A DNA stretch of 64,000 nucleotides, from contig NZ_QQAR01000011.1 of assembly GCF_003350375.1 (NCBI RefSeq), positions 62,001 to 126,000 on the forward strand, given 5' to 3'. A program made the position numbers and the translations under genes. Positions 50,918-61,848 of the stretch are shown here, piece by piece. Under the pieces are notes generated by a model that had not been told where the DNA came from, did no database searches, and saw only the letters and a program-made list of their open reading frames with translations. Every line of letters begins with the position of its first letter. The first letter of the stretch is position 1. The stretch is from Flavobacterium sp. AG291 (GTDB lineage Bacteria > Bacteroidota > Bacteroidia > Flavobacteriales > Flavobacteriaceae).

Positions 50918-53578
50918 ATGGTTAAGAAAGTTTTAAAATGGACCGGTATCGTTTTACTGGTAATTATCATTGCGTTGGCGGCTACGCCATTCTTATTCAA
51001 AGGAAAAATTAAAGAACTGGTATTAAAAACCATCAATGAAAAGGTAGATGCCAATGTAGCATTTGAGGATGTAAGCCTGAGCCTTTTCAGGAGTTTCCCT
51101 AAAGCCAATGTTACCATTGAAAAACTTAGCATTGTAAACAAGGCGCCTTTTGCAGGCGACACTCTTGTTTATATGGAAGAAATAGACCTTGATATGTCGG
51201 TTAAGGAATTATTCAAAGGTGAAGGAGAACCGATGAATATTGAATACATCGGCACCAAAAATGGTATTGTAAACATCCTTTTCAACAAAGATGGTGTAGG
51301 CAACTTTGATATTGCCATCAAAGACGAAAAAGAGCAGCCTGCTGACAACAAAGAAAGCAAGCCGTTTGCCCTTAATATGCAAAAATATAAAGTAGAGAAC
51401 CTGCGTTTCCGTTACTTTGATGAGCGCTCTAAGATAAACATGGTAATTGACAGCCTTAACCACGAAGGTAAAGGCAACATGGCGGCTAATAAGCTTGACC
51501 TTGACACCAAAACCACAGCTAAACTTTCGTTAAGCATGGATAAGGCTAATTACATGAACAATGTAGCCCTTAGCCTTGATGCTGTATTAGGCCTTGATCT
51601 TGACAAAAGCATTTATACTTTTAAAAACAATAAAGCACTCATCAACCAGTTGCCTCTTGAATTTGACGGTAGCTTTGCGATGGTGGAACAGGGACAGCAA
51701 ATTGACATTACATTCAAAACGCCTACCTCATCATTCAAAAACTTCTTAGGTCTTGTACCGGAAGCCTATTCAGGTAACCTTGCCACAGTTAAAACAGACG
51801 GTGATTTTACCATTAATGGTAAAGTAAACGGACTGAATGGCGATAATTCAATCCCTAAATTCAACATTGCGATTGCATCAAACAATGCATCTTTTAAATA
51901 TCCTGACCTGCCTAAATCGGTTCAGAATATTGTTATCGACACTAAGATCATCAATGAAACAGGAGTACTTAACGACACCTATGTAAACCTTGATAAACTT
52001 TCGTTCAGGATAGACCAGGATGTTTTTGATGCCAGCGCAAGTATTAAAAACATTGTAGAAAACCCTCTTGTAGATGCAAGACTTAAAGGTATAATAAACC
52101 TTGCCAACGTATCCAAAGCTTACCCTGTTAAGGTTGATATTCCGCTTTCAGGTATACTGAGGGCAGATGCCTCTACAAAATTTGATATGAAATCGGTAGA
52201 AAACAGCCAGTATGAAAAGATACAGAACAATGGTAGCATGAGCCTTAGCGGATTTACGTACAAAGGCGACCTTCCTAAACCTGTAAAGATAAACGAAGCT
52301 GCCGTGCAGTTTAATCCAAGCCGCATTACCCTTAGCAAATTTGATGCTGTAACAGGCGGATCTGATATTAATGTAAGCGGTACACTTGATAACTTCTACG
52401 GTTTTGTGTTCAGGGATCAGACCCTGAAAGGTAACTTTAACATGAGTTCTAACAAGCTTGTAGTTGCTGACTTTATGGCTCTGGAAGCTGCCAATACAGC
52501 CGCTAAAAAAGCCGAAGGCGCACAAAAAACCGAAACTCCTAAGCAGGTAGCAGCTACCGACGCGGTTAAAATCCCGGCTTTCCTTGACTGTACTATTACA
52601 GCAAAAGCCGGCACTGTAGTATATGACAACCTGTTCCTAAAAGATGTATCAGGTAAAATGATTATTAAAGACGAGACTGTTACCATCCAAAACCTGCAGT
52701 CGTCAATATTTGGCGGAAAAATAGGTGTTAGCGGAGATGTGTCAACTAAAGGCACCACACCTAAATTTAACGTAGACCTTGCTCTTAATAACGTTGACAT
52801 TACACAGTCGTTCAACCAGCTTGACATGCTTAAGTCCATTGCTCCGATAGTGGGTGTTATAACAGGTAAAATGAATACCACCATTAAGGTAGGCGGTAAT
52901 CTGGATGCTAAAGAAATGACTCCTGATCTGAAATCGCTTTCCGGAGATTTGCTTGGACAGTTATTGAATACGACTGTAAATCCTCAGAATTCAAAAATGC
53001 TTACGGCATTAACATCGAATGTAAAATTCCTTGACCTTTCTAAAGTCGACCTTAATAAAAAAATAGGCCTGACATTTGAAAACGGAAACGTTGTTATAAA
53101 ACCAATTGACCTGAAATACCAGGATATTCCAATCAAGATACAGGGATCACACGGTTTTGACCAGAACATGAACTATACTGTTGCTTTTGAAGTTCCTGCC
53201 AAATACCTGGGCACCGATGTAAACAAGCTTATAACTCAGGCAAAAGGAGATCCAAGTAAAATAATCGTTCCGGTAAACGCATCAATTACAGGTAACTTTA
53301 AAAGCCCTAAAGTATCAACCGATCTTAGCAAGGCTGCAACTAACCTGACGAACCAATTGGTACAACAGCAAAAAGACAAGTATATCAACGAAGCTACCGA
53401 CAAAGGTAAAGATGCCCTGAACAAGCTTTTAGGCGGAGGTAAAACAACGTCGACTGATACAACTAAAACAACTACAACTAAAACCAATGCCGAAACTCAA
53501 AAACAGGTTGAAGAGAAAGCTAAAGAAGGTGCAGGCAAACTAATTAATGGTCTGTTTAAAAAAGATAAGAAAGAATAG
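50918..53578 (+). CDS. AsmA-family envelope protein
   Basis: Protein of 886 aa with one N-terminal TM at about 8-28 and a long periplasmic beta-rich chain. The start (VKKVLKWTGIVLLVIIIALAATPFLFKGKIKELVLKTINEKVDANVAFEDVSLSLFRSFPKANVTIEKLSI) and the C-terminal region with SGDLLGQLLNTTVN and GKMNTTIKVGGNL match AsmA/TamB-like beta-groove proteins, which are thought to carry phospholipids between membranes. The last ~45 residues are Thr/Lys/Glu-rich and likely disordered. Monocistronic with a terminator. Role by family inference. Confidence 0.9.
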   Translation: MVKKVLKWTGIVLLVIIIALAATPFLFKGKIKELVLKTINEKVDANVAFEDVSLSLFRSFPKANVTIEKLSIVNKAPFAGDTLVYMEEIDLDMSVKELFKGEGEPMNIEYIGTKNGIVNILFNKDGVGNFDIAIKDEKEQPADNKESKPFALNMQKYKVENLRFRYFDERSKINMVIDSLNHEGKGNMAANKLDLDTKTTAKLSLSMDKANYMNNVALSLDAVLGLDLDKSIYTFKNNKALINQLPLEFDGSFAMVEQGQQIDITFKTPTSSFKNFLGLVPEAYSGNLATVKTDGDFTINGKVNGLNGDNSIPKFNIAIASNNASFKYPDLPKSVQNIVIDTKIINETGVLNDTYVNLDKLSFRIDQDVFDASASIKNIVENPLVDARLKGIINLANVSKAYPVKVDIPLSGILRADASTKFDMKSVENSQYEKIQNNGSMSLSGFTYKGDLPKPVKINEAAVQFNPSRITLSKFDAVTGGSDINVSGTLDNFYGFVFRDQTLKGNFNMSSNKLVVADFMALEAANTAAKKAEGAQKTETPKQVAATDAVKIPAFLDCTITAKAGTVVYDNLFLKDVSGKMIIKDETVTIQNLQSSIFGGKIGVSGDVSTKGTTPKFNVDLALNNVDITQSFNQLDMLKSIAPIVGVITGKMNTTIKVGGNLDAKEMTPDLKSLSGDLLGQLLNTTVNPQNSKMLTALTSNVKFLDLSKVDLNKKIGLTFENGNVVIKPIDLKYQDIPIKIQGSHGFDQNMNYTVAFEVPAKYLGTDVNKLITQAKGDPSKIIVPVNASITGNFKSPKVSTDLSKAATNLTNQLVQQQKDKYINEATDKGKDALNKLLGGGKTTSTDTTKTTTTKTNAETQKQVEEKAKEGAGKLINGLFKKDKKE

Positions 53579-53643
53579 ACTTTGTCTGTTTCGGGTTATT
53601 GAGTTTCGGGTTGCTTACTCATACCAATTAACTCAAACCCATA

Positions 53644-53683
53644 AAAAAACCGCCTGATGAAAAATAACATTAGGCGGTTTTTT
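53644..53683. terminator. Terminator after the AsmA-like gene
   Basis: AAAAAACCGCCTGATG, loop AAAAATAA, CATTAGGCGGTTTTTT; 16-bp stem with one G-T pair. Confidence 0.9.
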
Positions 53684-53697
53684 ATTTAAAAGAGATT

Positions 53698-53754
53698 ACT
53701 TCGTCCGTTCGGCTTTTAGCCTCGGGTGCCACGTCGTTCCTCCTCGCAATGACA
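53698..53754. repeat. Truncated family B repeat
   Basis: Contains GTGCCACGTCGTTCCTCCTCGCAATGAC, sharing the TCGTTCCTCC and CTCGCAATGAC ends with the two longer family B copies; the left part, with GTTCGGCTTTTAGCCTCGG, is different. Confidence 0.6.
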
Positions 53755-53789
53755 GAAGCCGACAACAGACAACCATCAACCGACAACAT

Positions 53790-54587
53790 TTATACGTTTA
53801 TCTGCACTACAAAACCTTCGTAAGATCTTACGTTAAAAACAGTACCATCTTCAAATAAAAGATACTGCCCTTTTACGCCCATAAGTTTACCGTTGAAGAT
53901 TGGAGTCTTAGACAGATTTAAACTTGTTCCCAATTTTTGAGGGTATTGCAGTACGGGATAGTCTAATGTAAACAGTTTTTCCTGGGTTGACTCAAAATAA
54001 GGAGCAACTTCTGCCGGAAGCAATGAGCGCACCTCGTTTCGCCTGGCAATAAGATCTATTTCATTTACTTCGTTAAGCAGCATTTTTTTCCAGTTGATCT
54101 TATCCGAGAAATGATCTTTAAGTGCCACCTCTGTAATTCCTGCAAGATAGCGGTTAGGCACTTCCACCAGTGGTGTAGCCCACGAAGCTCCCTGATCGAT
54201 CCATCGTGTGGGCACCTGTGTTTTACGGGTTACCCCTACCTTCAAATCACTCGATGCGGCCAGATAAACAATATGCGGCTGTACCTGTACTCTGGTTTCA
54301 TATTCAAGGTCGCGATCGGCAATACCCAAATGGGCCGTACTAAGCTCCGGACGCATGATCCAGTCGCCTGCAGCCGCCGAACTGTAAAAACAATCATAAC
54401 AAAATCCCTGACGGTAGATCTTTTTCTTCTTACTACAATTCAGACACTGGAAACCCATGAAATTGATCTCTAAGTCTTTGCCTAGCAATTGATTTACATT
54501 CAAAAAACTGTTTTCAAAAACCAGGTAATATTGTATCGGGCTGCCCACCTCAGTTTGCATTTTTGTTAAAACCCCTTCGTATTGCAT
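53790..54587 (-). CDS. DUF2797 family protein with a zinc-ribbon-like cysteine set
   Basis: Cytoplasmic protein of 265 aa. A four-cysteine site, CLNC (48, 51) and CYDC (63, 66), probably binds zinc. It is followed by HIVYLAASSDLKVGVTRKTQVPTRWIDQGA at about 103-132, whose YLA...LKVGVT and arginine resemble the start of a GIY-YIG nuclease fold; this second point is my inference. The C-terminal ~65 residues are a small beta-rich domain (GVKGQYLLFEDGTVFNVRSYEGF). The family is widespread and uncharacterised. Divergent from the GH3 gene with only 40 nt between the start codons. Confidence 0.85.
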   Translation of the reverse strand: MQYEGVLTKMQTEVGSPIQYYLVFENSFLNVNQLLGKDLEINFMGFQCLNCSKKKKIYRQGFCYDCFYSSAAAGDWIMRPELSTAHLGIADRDLEYETRVQVQPHIVYLAASSDLKVGVTRKTQVPTRWIDQGASWATPLVEVPNRYLAGITEVALKDHFSDKINWKKMLLNEVNEIDLIARRNEVRSLLPAEVAPYFESTQEKLFTLDYPVLQYPQKLGTSLNLSKTPIFNGKLMGVKGQYLLFEDGTVFNVRSYEGFVVQINV

Positions 54588-54627
54588 ATAAATTTTAGTA
54601 TTTTTATGGGCATAAAGATACTAAAAT

Positions 54628-56163
54628 ATGGCGTTGCCGATTATCAATTCCATTGCTTCGTGGATCCTTAAAAAGCGTATCCATGATATCGAATTGTTCC
54701 TTAAATACCCTAACGAGGTACAGGAAGAACTGTTAATGAACCTTATCCGTACTGCGGAGGGCACATCCATTGGCAGAAAATACGATTTCTCATCCGTTAA
54801 GAATTATAGAGCTTTTTCCGAACGGGTACCTGTTTCAACCTATGAAGAACTGGAACCCATGATAGAACAAACCCGTAAAGGTGAGCAAAATGTTTTTTGG
54901 CCCAGCCAGATTAAATGGTTTGCCAAATCGAGCGGAACTACTAATGCCAAGAGCAAATTTATTCCCGTGAGTAATGACGCCCTTGAGGACTGTCATTATA
55001 AGGCCGCAAAAGACTTATTGTGCCTTTACCTGAACAACAATGAGGAATCGCAGCTCTTTACAGGTAAATCCCTTCGCCTGGGAGGCAGCAAACAGCTGTA
55101 TGAGGACAATAATTCGTTCTTTGGTGACCTCTCGGCCATTCTGATAGACAACATGCCTATATGGGCAGAATTCAGCAGCACGCCAAGCAATAAGGTATCA
55201 CTAATGAGCGAATGGGAAACAAAACTGCCAGCTATAGTTAAAGAAACCATCAACGAAAATGTAACCAGCTTTGCCGGTGTACCTTCGTGGATGCTCGTAC
55301 TGATGAATCGTGCGCTTGAAGAAACCGGAAAAACCAATCTGATGGAAATATGGCCCAATCTGGAAGTATATTTTCACGGAGGGGTAAGTTTTGAACCGTA
55401 TCGAGAACAGTACAAAAAGATACTACCTAAAGCTGACTTTAAATACTACGAGATATATAATGCTTCTGAAGGGTTCTTTGCCATACAGGATAGTAACGAC
55501 AGTAACGAATTACTGCTGATGCTCGACTATGGTATATTCTACGAATTTATCCCGATGGATACTTTCGGAACGCTGAACCAAAGAACAATTCCTCTTTCAG
55601 AAGTTGTGGTAGATAAAAATTATGCTATCGTTATCACTACCAATTCCGGCCTATGGCGCTACATGATCGGCGATACCGTGAGATTTACATCCATCAATCC
55701 GTACCGCATAAAAGTAACCGGTAGAACCAAACACCATATTAATGTTTTTGGCGAGGAGCTGATGGTAGAAAATACCGATACTGCAATAGCCAAAGCCTGT
55801 AAAGTTACTGGTCACGAAGTAATTGATTATACCGTGGCTCCCGTATTCATGAACGGAAAAGAAAAAGGGGCACACGAGTGGATCATTGAATTTAAAGAAC
55901 CTCCGGCAGATGCCGAGCACTTCCGTACTATTCTTGACGAAACACTGCAAACCCTGAACTCCGACTATGAAGCCAAGCGTTACAATAATATGACGCTGAA
56001 TCCGTTAATACTGAACGTAGCACGACCAAGGCTTTTTTATGATTGGTTAAAGGAACAGGACAAACTTGGTGGACAGCACAAAATACCACGCCTGAGCAAC
56101 GAGCGACATTACCTTGAACAGCTAAAAGCCATGCAGGATAGTTTTTCTACAGACTTAGCATAA
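54628..56163 (+). CDS. GH3-family acyl-acid-amido synthetase-like protein
   Basis: Protein of 511 aa in the family of plant GH3 auxin-amido synthetases, part of the ANL adenylating superfamily. ATP-binding motif 1 is WFAKSSGTTNAKSKFIPVS at about 92-110, motif 2 YYEIYNASEGFFAIQDS at about 273-289, motif 3 LWRYMIGDTVRF at about 344-355, and the C-terminal hinge GRTKHHINVFGEELMVEN at about 366-383. It should form an acyl-adenylate and join it to an amine; the substrate in Bacteroidota is not known to me. It starts at ATG 54628. Length is shorter than plant enzymes (about 600). Confidence 0.9.
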   Translation: MALPIINSIASWILKKRIHDIELFLKYPNEVQEELLMNLIRTAEGTSIGRKYDFSSVKNYRAFSERVPVSTYEELEPMIEQTRKGEQNVFWPSQIKWFAKSSGTTNAKSKFIPVSNDALEDCHYKAAKDLLCLYLNNNEESQLFTGKSLRLGGSKQLYEDNNSFFGDLSAILIDNMPIWAEFSSTPSNKVSLMSEWETKLPAIVKETINENVTSFAGVPSWMLVLMNRALEETGKTNLMEIWPNLEVYFHGGVSFEPYREQYKKILPKADFKYYEIYNASEGFFAIQDSNDSNELLLMLDYGIFYEFIPMDTFGTLNQRTIPLSEVVVDKNYAIVITTNSGLWRYMIGDTVRFTSINPYRIKVTGRTKHHINVFGEELMVENTDTAIAKACKVTGHEVIDYTVAPVFMNGKEKGAHEWIIEFKEPPADAEHFRTILDETLQTLNSDYEAKRYNNMTLNPLILNVARPRLFYDWLKEQDKLGGQHKIPRLSNERHYLEQLKAMQDSFSTDLA

Positions 56164-56230
56164 TACAACAAACAGAAAACCAGCAATCTGGCATTATGTT
56201 TGCTTCCTTTAAATAATGAAACAGATGATA

Positions 56231-56404
56231 ATGAAGAGGAAACACATTTTTACATTAGCAGCAGGAGTATTGCTATTAGCTTCCTGCGGACCTAAACTGC
56301 ACCGTTATAGCTGCGGTGGAAGGAAACGCTGCATAAGCCATGTCGAAAAAGAAAGACCGGCTGCTGATAAATCAGTCCAAAAAGTACAGACTAAAGACTC
56401 ATAA
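56231..56404 (+). CDS. Small cationic lipoprotein
   Basis: Lipoprotein of 57 aa from ATG 56231: MKRKHIFTLAAGVLLLASC gives a clear lipobox (LASC). The mature part, about 39 residues, is basic with two further cysteines (YSCGGRKRC), which could form a disulfide. A start at 56216 would add five residues without improving the signal peptide. It is followed directly by a terminator. Function unknown. Confidence 0.7.
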   Translation: MKRKHIFTLAAGVLLLASCGPKLHRYSCGGRKRCISHVEKERPAADKSVQKVQTKDS

Positions 56405-56405
56405 A

Positions 56406-56430
56406 AAAAGCCTCACGAAGTGAGGCTTTT
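56406..56430. terminator. Terminator after the small lipoprotein gene
   Basis: AAAAGCCTCAC, loop GAA, GTGAGGCTTTT. Confidence 0.88.
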
Positions 56431-56511
56431 TAGTGCCCTCTCCCTTCTAAAACTAAAGCAAAAAGGAGTAGAAACCTTAATAACCCAAATCTTGTATTTT
56501 ATTACAGCATT

Positions 56512-56811
56512 TTAATCAAAAACACTGCAGTCCATTTCTTCTACCACTGTTTTGGTCTGATCCAGTTCAGTAGTAGCATAACCACATGATTTCATTTTGT
56601 TATACACATTAAACCATGCTGTTTTATAAGCCTGGCAGTTGGCTACTGTCTGATTAGAGCTTAATGCACTGGTTTTTTCCAGCAGTATGTTCGACAGATT
56701 CTCAACCTCGTCCAAACAGTTATCACCACTTACATTTGTAGTTTCTTCCTCTTCGCACGCAATACTTACCAACGCAAGCGCGGCAACAAATAAGATAAAT
56801 TTCACTTTCAT
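56512..56811 (-). CDS. Small cysteine-containing lipoprotein
   Basis: Protein of 99 aa with a lipoprotein signal (lipobox VSIAC, Cys at about 19) followed by EEEETTN, a typical acidic surface-export-like start in Bacteroidota. The mature part is helical with four cysteines (NCLDEVENL, ANCQAYKTAW, KSCGYATT, MDCSVFD), likely two disulfides. A minus-strand TACCTTTG (56841-56848), an exact -7 box, lies 29 nt upstream. No family recognised. Confidence 0.75.
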   Translation of the reverse strand: MKVKFILFVAALALVSIACEEEETTNVSGDNCLDEVENLSNILLEKTSALSSNQTVANCQAYKTAWFNVYNKMKSCGYATTELDQTKTVVEEMDCSVFD

Positions 56812-56840
56812 ATCGTTCTGATTTAAGATTAATATGAAGT

Positions 56841-56848
56841 CAAAGGTA
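56841..56848 (-). promoter_or_regulatory. Candidate -7 box of the cysteine-containing lipoprotein gene
   Basis: TACCTTTG on the minus strand, exact TAnnTTTG, 29 nt upstream of the ATG; no -33 TTG at standard spacing. Confidence 0.4.
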
Positions 56849-56948
56849 TTTTACCCGTTTGATATAAGTCATAGGCTATTAACTAAAGCTAATAAGGATT
56901 TTACCTAGAAATGATCGTGTATCCTGAAAAGAAAAAGCGAAAACTGAA

Positions 56949-57236
56949 TCAATTTGCCAGTAGTGAAATATCCACCACTTTAATAATCTCTTCAAAGTCG
57001 GCAATTACAGAAGTATGTGCTGCGGTGTTTTTAGGATCTTTTATAAACCTGTCGATATTGTAAAGCCAAAGGTCCATTTCGTCTTCGGTATGATTACGGT
57101 CGTGTGAAGATAATGGCAGTTTATTGAGTTCCTTAAAGATGTTATCACGTATTTCTGCACGTTCTGAAGCATCAGATGTTGCAAGGAAATCGGCAATCAG
57201 CTTATTTAGCAGTGCCTTTTTTTCAGATTTAGTCAT
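56949..57236 (-). CDS. Small hypothetical helical protein
   Basis: Protein of 95 aa, MTKSEKKALLNKLIADFLATSD, acidic and almost entirely helical by composition, with no signal peptide or TM. TACCTTTA (one mismatch -7 box) lies about 20 nt upstream on the minus strand near 57257-57264. It is bounded by a family C element upstream. No family recognised. Confidence 0.65.
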   Translation of the reverse strand: MTKSEKKALLNKLIADFLATSDASERAEIRDNIFKELNKLPLSSHDRNHTEDEMDLWLYNIDRFIKDPKNTAAHTSVIADFEEIIKVVDISLLAN

Positions 57237-57275
57237 AGCGTTGGATTTGGTATCTTAAAGGTACGATAAAACAGG

Positions 57276-57435
57276 ATTAATTCCCTACGGGAAAATAAAA
57301 ACCCACTTGAATTATCTTCTACCAAAATTATTTCCCTAAGGGGAAATCTCATTACGGCTATCGTAGCGCGTAGCGATTTAATTTCGGCAGACAAGACATT
57401 CAGATATGGTAAACATTTCCCGTAGGGAATAAATT
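57276..57435. repeat. Nested inverted-repeat element, family C, copy 2
   Basis: A 160-bp element with outer arms ATTAATTCCCTACGGGAAA and TTTCCCGTAGGGAATAAATT. Inner arms CTACCAAAATTA and TAATTTCGGCAG differ in sequence from copy 1 but occupy the same places and still largely pair. Core: ATTTCCCTAAGGGGAAAT and CGCGTAGCGATTTAAT, the latter identical to copy 1. Confidence 0.8.
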
Positions 57436-57529
57436 ACACCTACAAGGTTAAATTGTACAGCACCATGTTAAAACCGCTTGACCCGCTTCTTTAAAATGCG
57501 TATATTAGTGATATATTTACAACCCATAT

Positions 57530-57895
57530 ATGACCTATTACAAAGCCATTTTCAGGCTGCCGGGAGGCAGCGAACTTAAAGCCGACAGAGGCTACGTTCC
57601 TGATGCGTTTTTCAACGCCCTTTTTGAAGTTACAACTACAGATATTGTTGATATACACGAAGGCGGATTTATCCTTTCTACCGAAATGCATGAAAAACTG
57701 AGCGTGCCCGATCACTTTACCAGCTATGCTATTACCGGACTGAATGCGTCTGAAGAAGAAAAGTTTTCGCCTGAATTCCACATCAAACTACTGGAACATC
57801 TTAGGGAAGCGAACCATGCCCGCCCTATTGAGGAGCATTACAATTACCAGGTATTTATGATGGAGTATATTGAGGAAGTACCGGATGATGATTAA
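57530..57895 (+). CDS. Hypothetical protein
   Basis: Protein of 121 aa beginning MTYYKAIFRLPGGSELKADR, acidic, no signal peptide or TM, ending EYIEEVPDDD. The balanced composition and ATG start suggest a real gene. It is isolated between the family C element and a block of family A and D repeats. I do not recognise the family. Confidence 0.65.
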   Translation: MTYYKAIFRLPGGSELKADRGYVPDAFFNALFEVTTTDIVDIHEGGFILSTEMHEKLSVPDHFTSYAITGLNASEEEKFSPEFHIKLLEHLREANHARPIEEHYNYQVFMMEYIEEVPDDD

Positions 57896-57896
57896 G

Positions 57897-57933
57897 CCTG
57901 ACCCCTAGCCCCTCTCCAAAGGAGAGGGGAACT
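57897..57933. repeat. Family A repeat
   Basis: CCTGACCCCTAGCCCCTCTCC-AAA-GGAGAGGGGAACT; same palindrome as 43838-43872 with the loop inverted (AAA for TTT). Confidence 0.7.
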
Positions 57934-57944
57934 CATATCGAATA

Positions 57945-58094
57945 ATTAAAGCTTCTGAGAAGCGGCATATTTATAGCAAATAATGCATAATCCCATAAAG
58001 AGCTCCGGAGGAGCGGCATATAATCATACCGCTTCTCCAGTGTTCTTAACATTCCATCCACAATAAACTATAAATATATCGCCCCGCCGGGGCT
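57945..58094. repeat. Family D repeat cluster
   Basis: Three units in 150 bp: AGCTTCTGAGAAGCGGCATATTTATAG (hairpin GCTTCTGAGAAGC), AGAGCTCCGGAGGAGCGGCATAT with TACCGCTTCTCC downstream, and CTATAAATATATCGCCCC-GCCGGGGC. The recurring signature is GGAGCGGCATAT(TTATAG) in either orientation next to a GC-rich hairpin, as at 47521-47620. Confidence 0.75.
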
Positions 58095-58098
58095 AAAT

Positions 58099-58128
58099 AA
58101 AAAACCGGACATCGCTGCCCGGTTTTTT
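58099..58128. terminator. Terminator after the GH97 gene (minus strand)
   Basis: AAAAAACCGG, loop of 10, CCGGTTTTTT; located 18 nt past the minus-strand stop codon. Confidence 0.8.
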
Positions 58129-58145
58129 AAAATATAAACACGAAA

Positions 58146-60272
<2,127 letters not shown>

Positions 60273-60384
60273 TTACCCAAATTCAGCACATAAACATAAA
60301 TATACATAATCGAAACCGTTTTCGTGTTGACAACTTTATGAATTTACATATCCATACAGTAGTTAAATCAAGAGTTTAAAGAAT

Positions 60385-61848
60385 CTACTTAACACAATCA
60401 CTTTTTCTAAAATCAATAATAACAGTATCAGAATTCAGTTTTCGTAAATAATAAAATTTTGACTCTAATAACAATTCTCCTTTACAGTAATAATCATCAG
60501 TCTGAAGGATATTAACACTATTAAGTTCACTGTTTATATTCACCTCCTTACTCCATGAAGTATATTGCCCAATAGGCGCCTGAACCAAATTCTCGAATAT
60601 TGGGAATTGGGAATAGGTAAAATTATTTTTAGGAGCAATAACCATCTTGCCTGAAATAACAATATTCTTAAGGGATTTACCTTTTAAATAAGGTCTAATT
60701 TCAGAAATAAAATCTTTAGTAAACTCAGTTTGTCTGGTAAGGACTTTTCCGAATTGTGCCATCAGCAGAAAAGAAAAAAACACTAACAGTGCTACCGAAA
60801 ATCTACTTAACCATTGAAACGCATTAACCTTTATATATTTATGAAAATATACACAAACCATCAAAAAGAAACCCAGCCCACAAAAGGTTCTCAAGTCCCA
60901 ATAAGTGTCCACCAACAAAAGACTCACACCACATATCAACCAGAAATTAACCCCTAAAACAATTAACAGCAATGGAAGAATCAATAGTCTCTTTAATTTT
61001 TCTTTTGCAGAATATACAAAAAACCCCAGACCCAACACTGTAAAAGAAAGAAACAGCATTACCCAGTACTTATAGTTACCGGACCTCAGCAATAATGATA
61101 TTCTTTGAAAGAAAAGATCATTATTCTTTGTCAGCAACTCACTGAAATTGGCTTCACTAATAATTAACCCAGCCCTGTCAGACATATCAAGATTAAGCAC
61201 TTTTAATGCAATCATGTATGAGATATAAGCTAAAAGAAAACTTGCTACGATAATCGAAAAATTGGCAAAGAAACGTTTCCATTCGAATTGAATCATTTCC
61301 CGAATCAGGAACACAGAGCCTACAATAAAAAATACGGTAGCACTACTCTGGTATAAACCAAGAGCCAAGAAAACCCCAATAAAAGAAGCAATCGCAAACT
61401 TTATCCTGTTATGAAAAAAAATATAAGGAATAACAACGACAAACAGAGATAATGCCATCGGTAAACAGTCAAACTTGTATACGAGATTACCCAAAAAAGC
61501 AGGCGCAGTAACAACCAGTAATGAAGACCATTTTATAATTCGGTTTTCTTCAAGCCCCATCATCTCTGTTAAAAGATATCCTGTAAAACCGAGTATCGAA
61601 GCACTTAACACTAATGAGAATGGATGAAAAGACATAACCGCACTATTTAGCGACCATACTTTAGCTAATAGAGTTGCTATAAATCTCCCATCATGCTGCC
61701 AGCCATAACCAAAGAGATCCCTGCCATAATCATCCAGGTACGTGTAATCAGCTGTTAATAGAGGTAAAATGTATAATAATGATATCCCCAGCGTAACCTT
61801 TAACGATTTTTTATCCTGAAGTAAACTATCCAGCTCTTTGATTCTCAT
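60385..61848 (-). CDS. GtrII-family integral-membrane glucosyltransferase
   Basis: Polytopic protein of 487 aa with about 9-11 hydrophobic segments between residues 16 and 365 and a soluble C-terminal ~115-residue domain. The N-terminal region has LTADYTYLDDYGRDLFGYGWQHDGRFIATLL; the DDYGRD and DGR acidic/Arg residues in the first loop are the signature of the GtrII/PF14264 group, which moves glucose from undecaprenyl-phosphate-glucose onto surface polysaccharide. Its start overlaps the upstream GtrB-like gene by 23 nt, so they are coupled. The acceptor glycan is unknown. Confidence 0.85.
   Translation of the reverse strand: MRIKELDSLLQDKKSLKVTLGISLLYILPLLTADYTYLDDYGRDLFGYGWQHDGRFIATLLAKVWSLNSAVMSFHPFSLVLSASILGFTGYLLTEMMGLEENRIIKWSSLLVVTAPAFLGNLVYKFDCLPMALSLFVVVIPYIFFHNRIKFAIASFIGVFLALGLYQSSATVFFIVGSVFLIREMIQFEWKRFFANFSIIVASFLLAYISYMIALKVLNLDMSDRAGLIISEANFSELLTKNNDLFFQRISLLLRSGNYKYWVMLFLSFTVLGLGFFVYSAKEKLKRLLILPLLLIVLGVNFWLICGVSLLLVDTYWDLRTFCGLGFFLMVCVYFHKYIKVNAFQWLSRFSVALLVFFSFLLMAQFGKVLTRQTEFTKDFISEIRPYLKGKSLKNIVISGKMVIAPKNNFTYSQFPIFENLVQAPIGQYTSWSKEVNINSELNSVNILQTDDYYCKGELLLESKFYYLRKLNSDTVIIDFRKSDCVK

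Noticed and set aside
57945..58094. Possible CRISPR-like repeat array
   Set aside because: Units are few, in both orientations, unequally spaced and form hairpins; no cas genes in the window.
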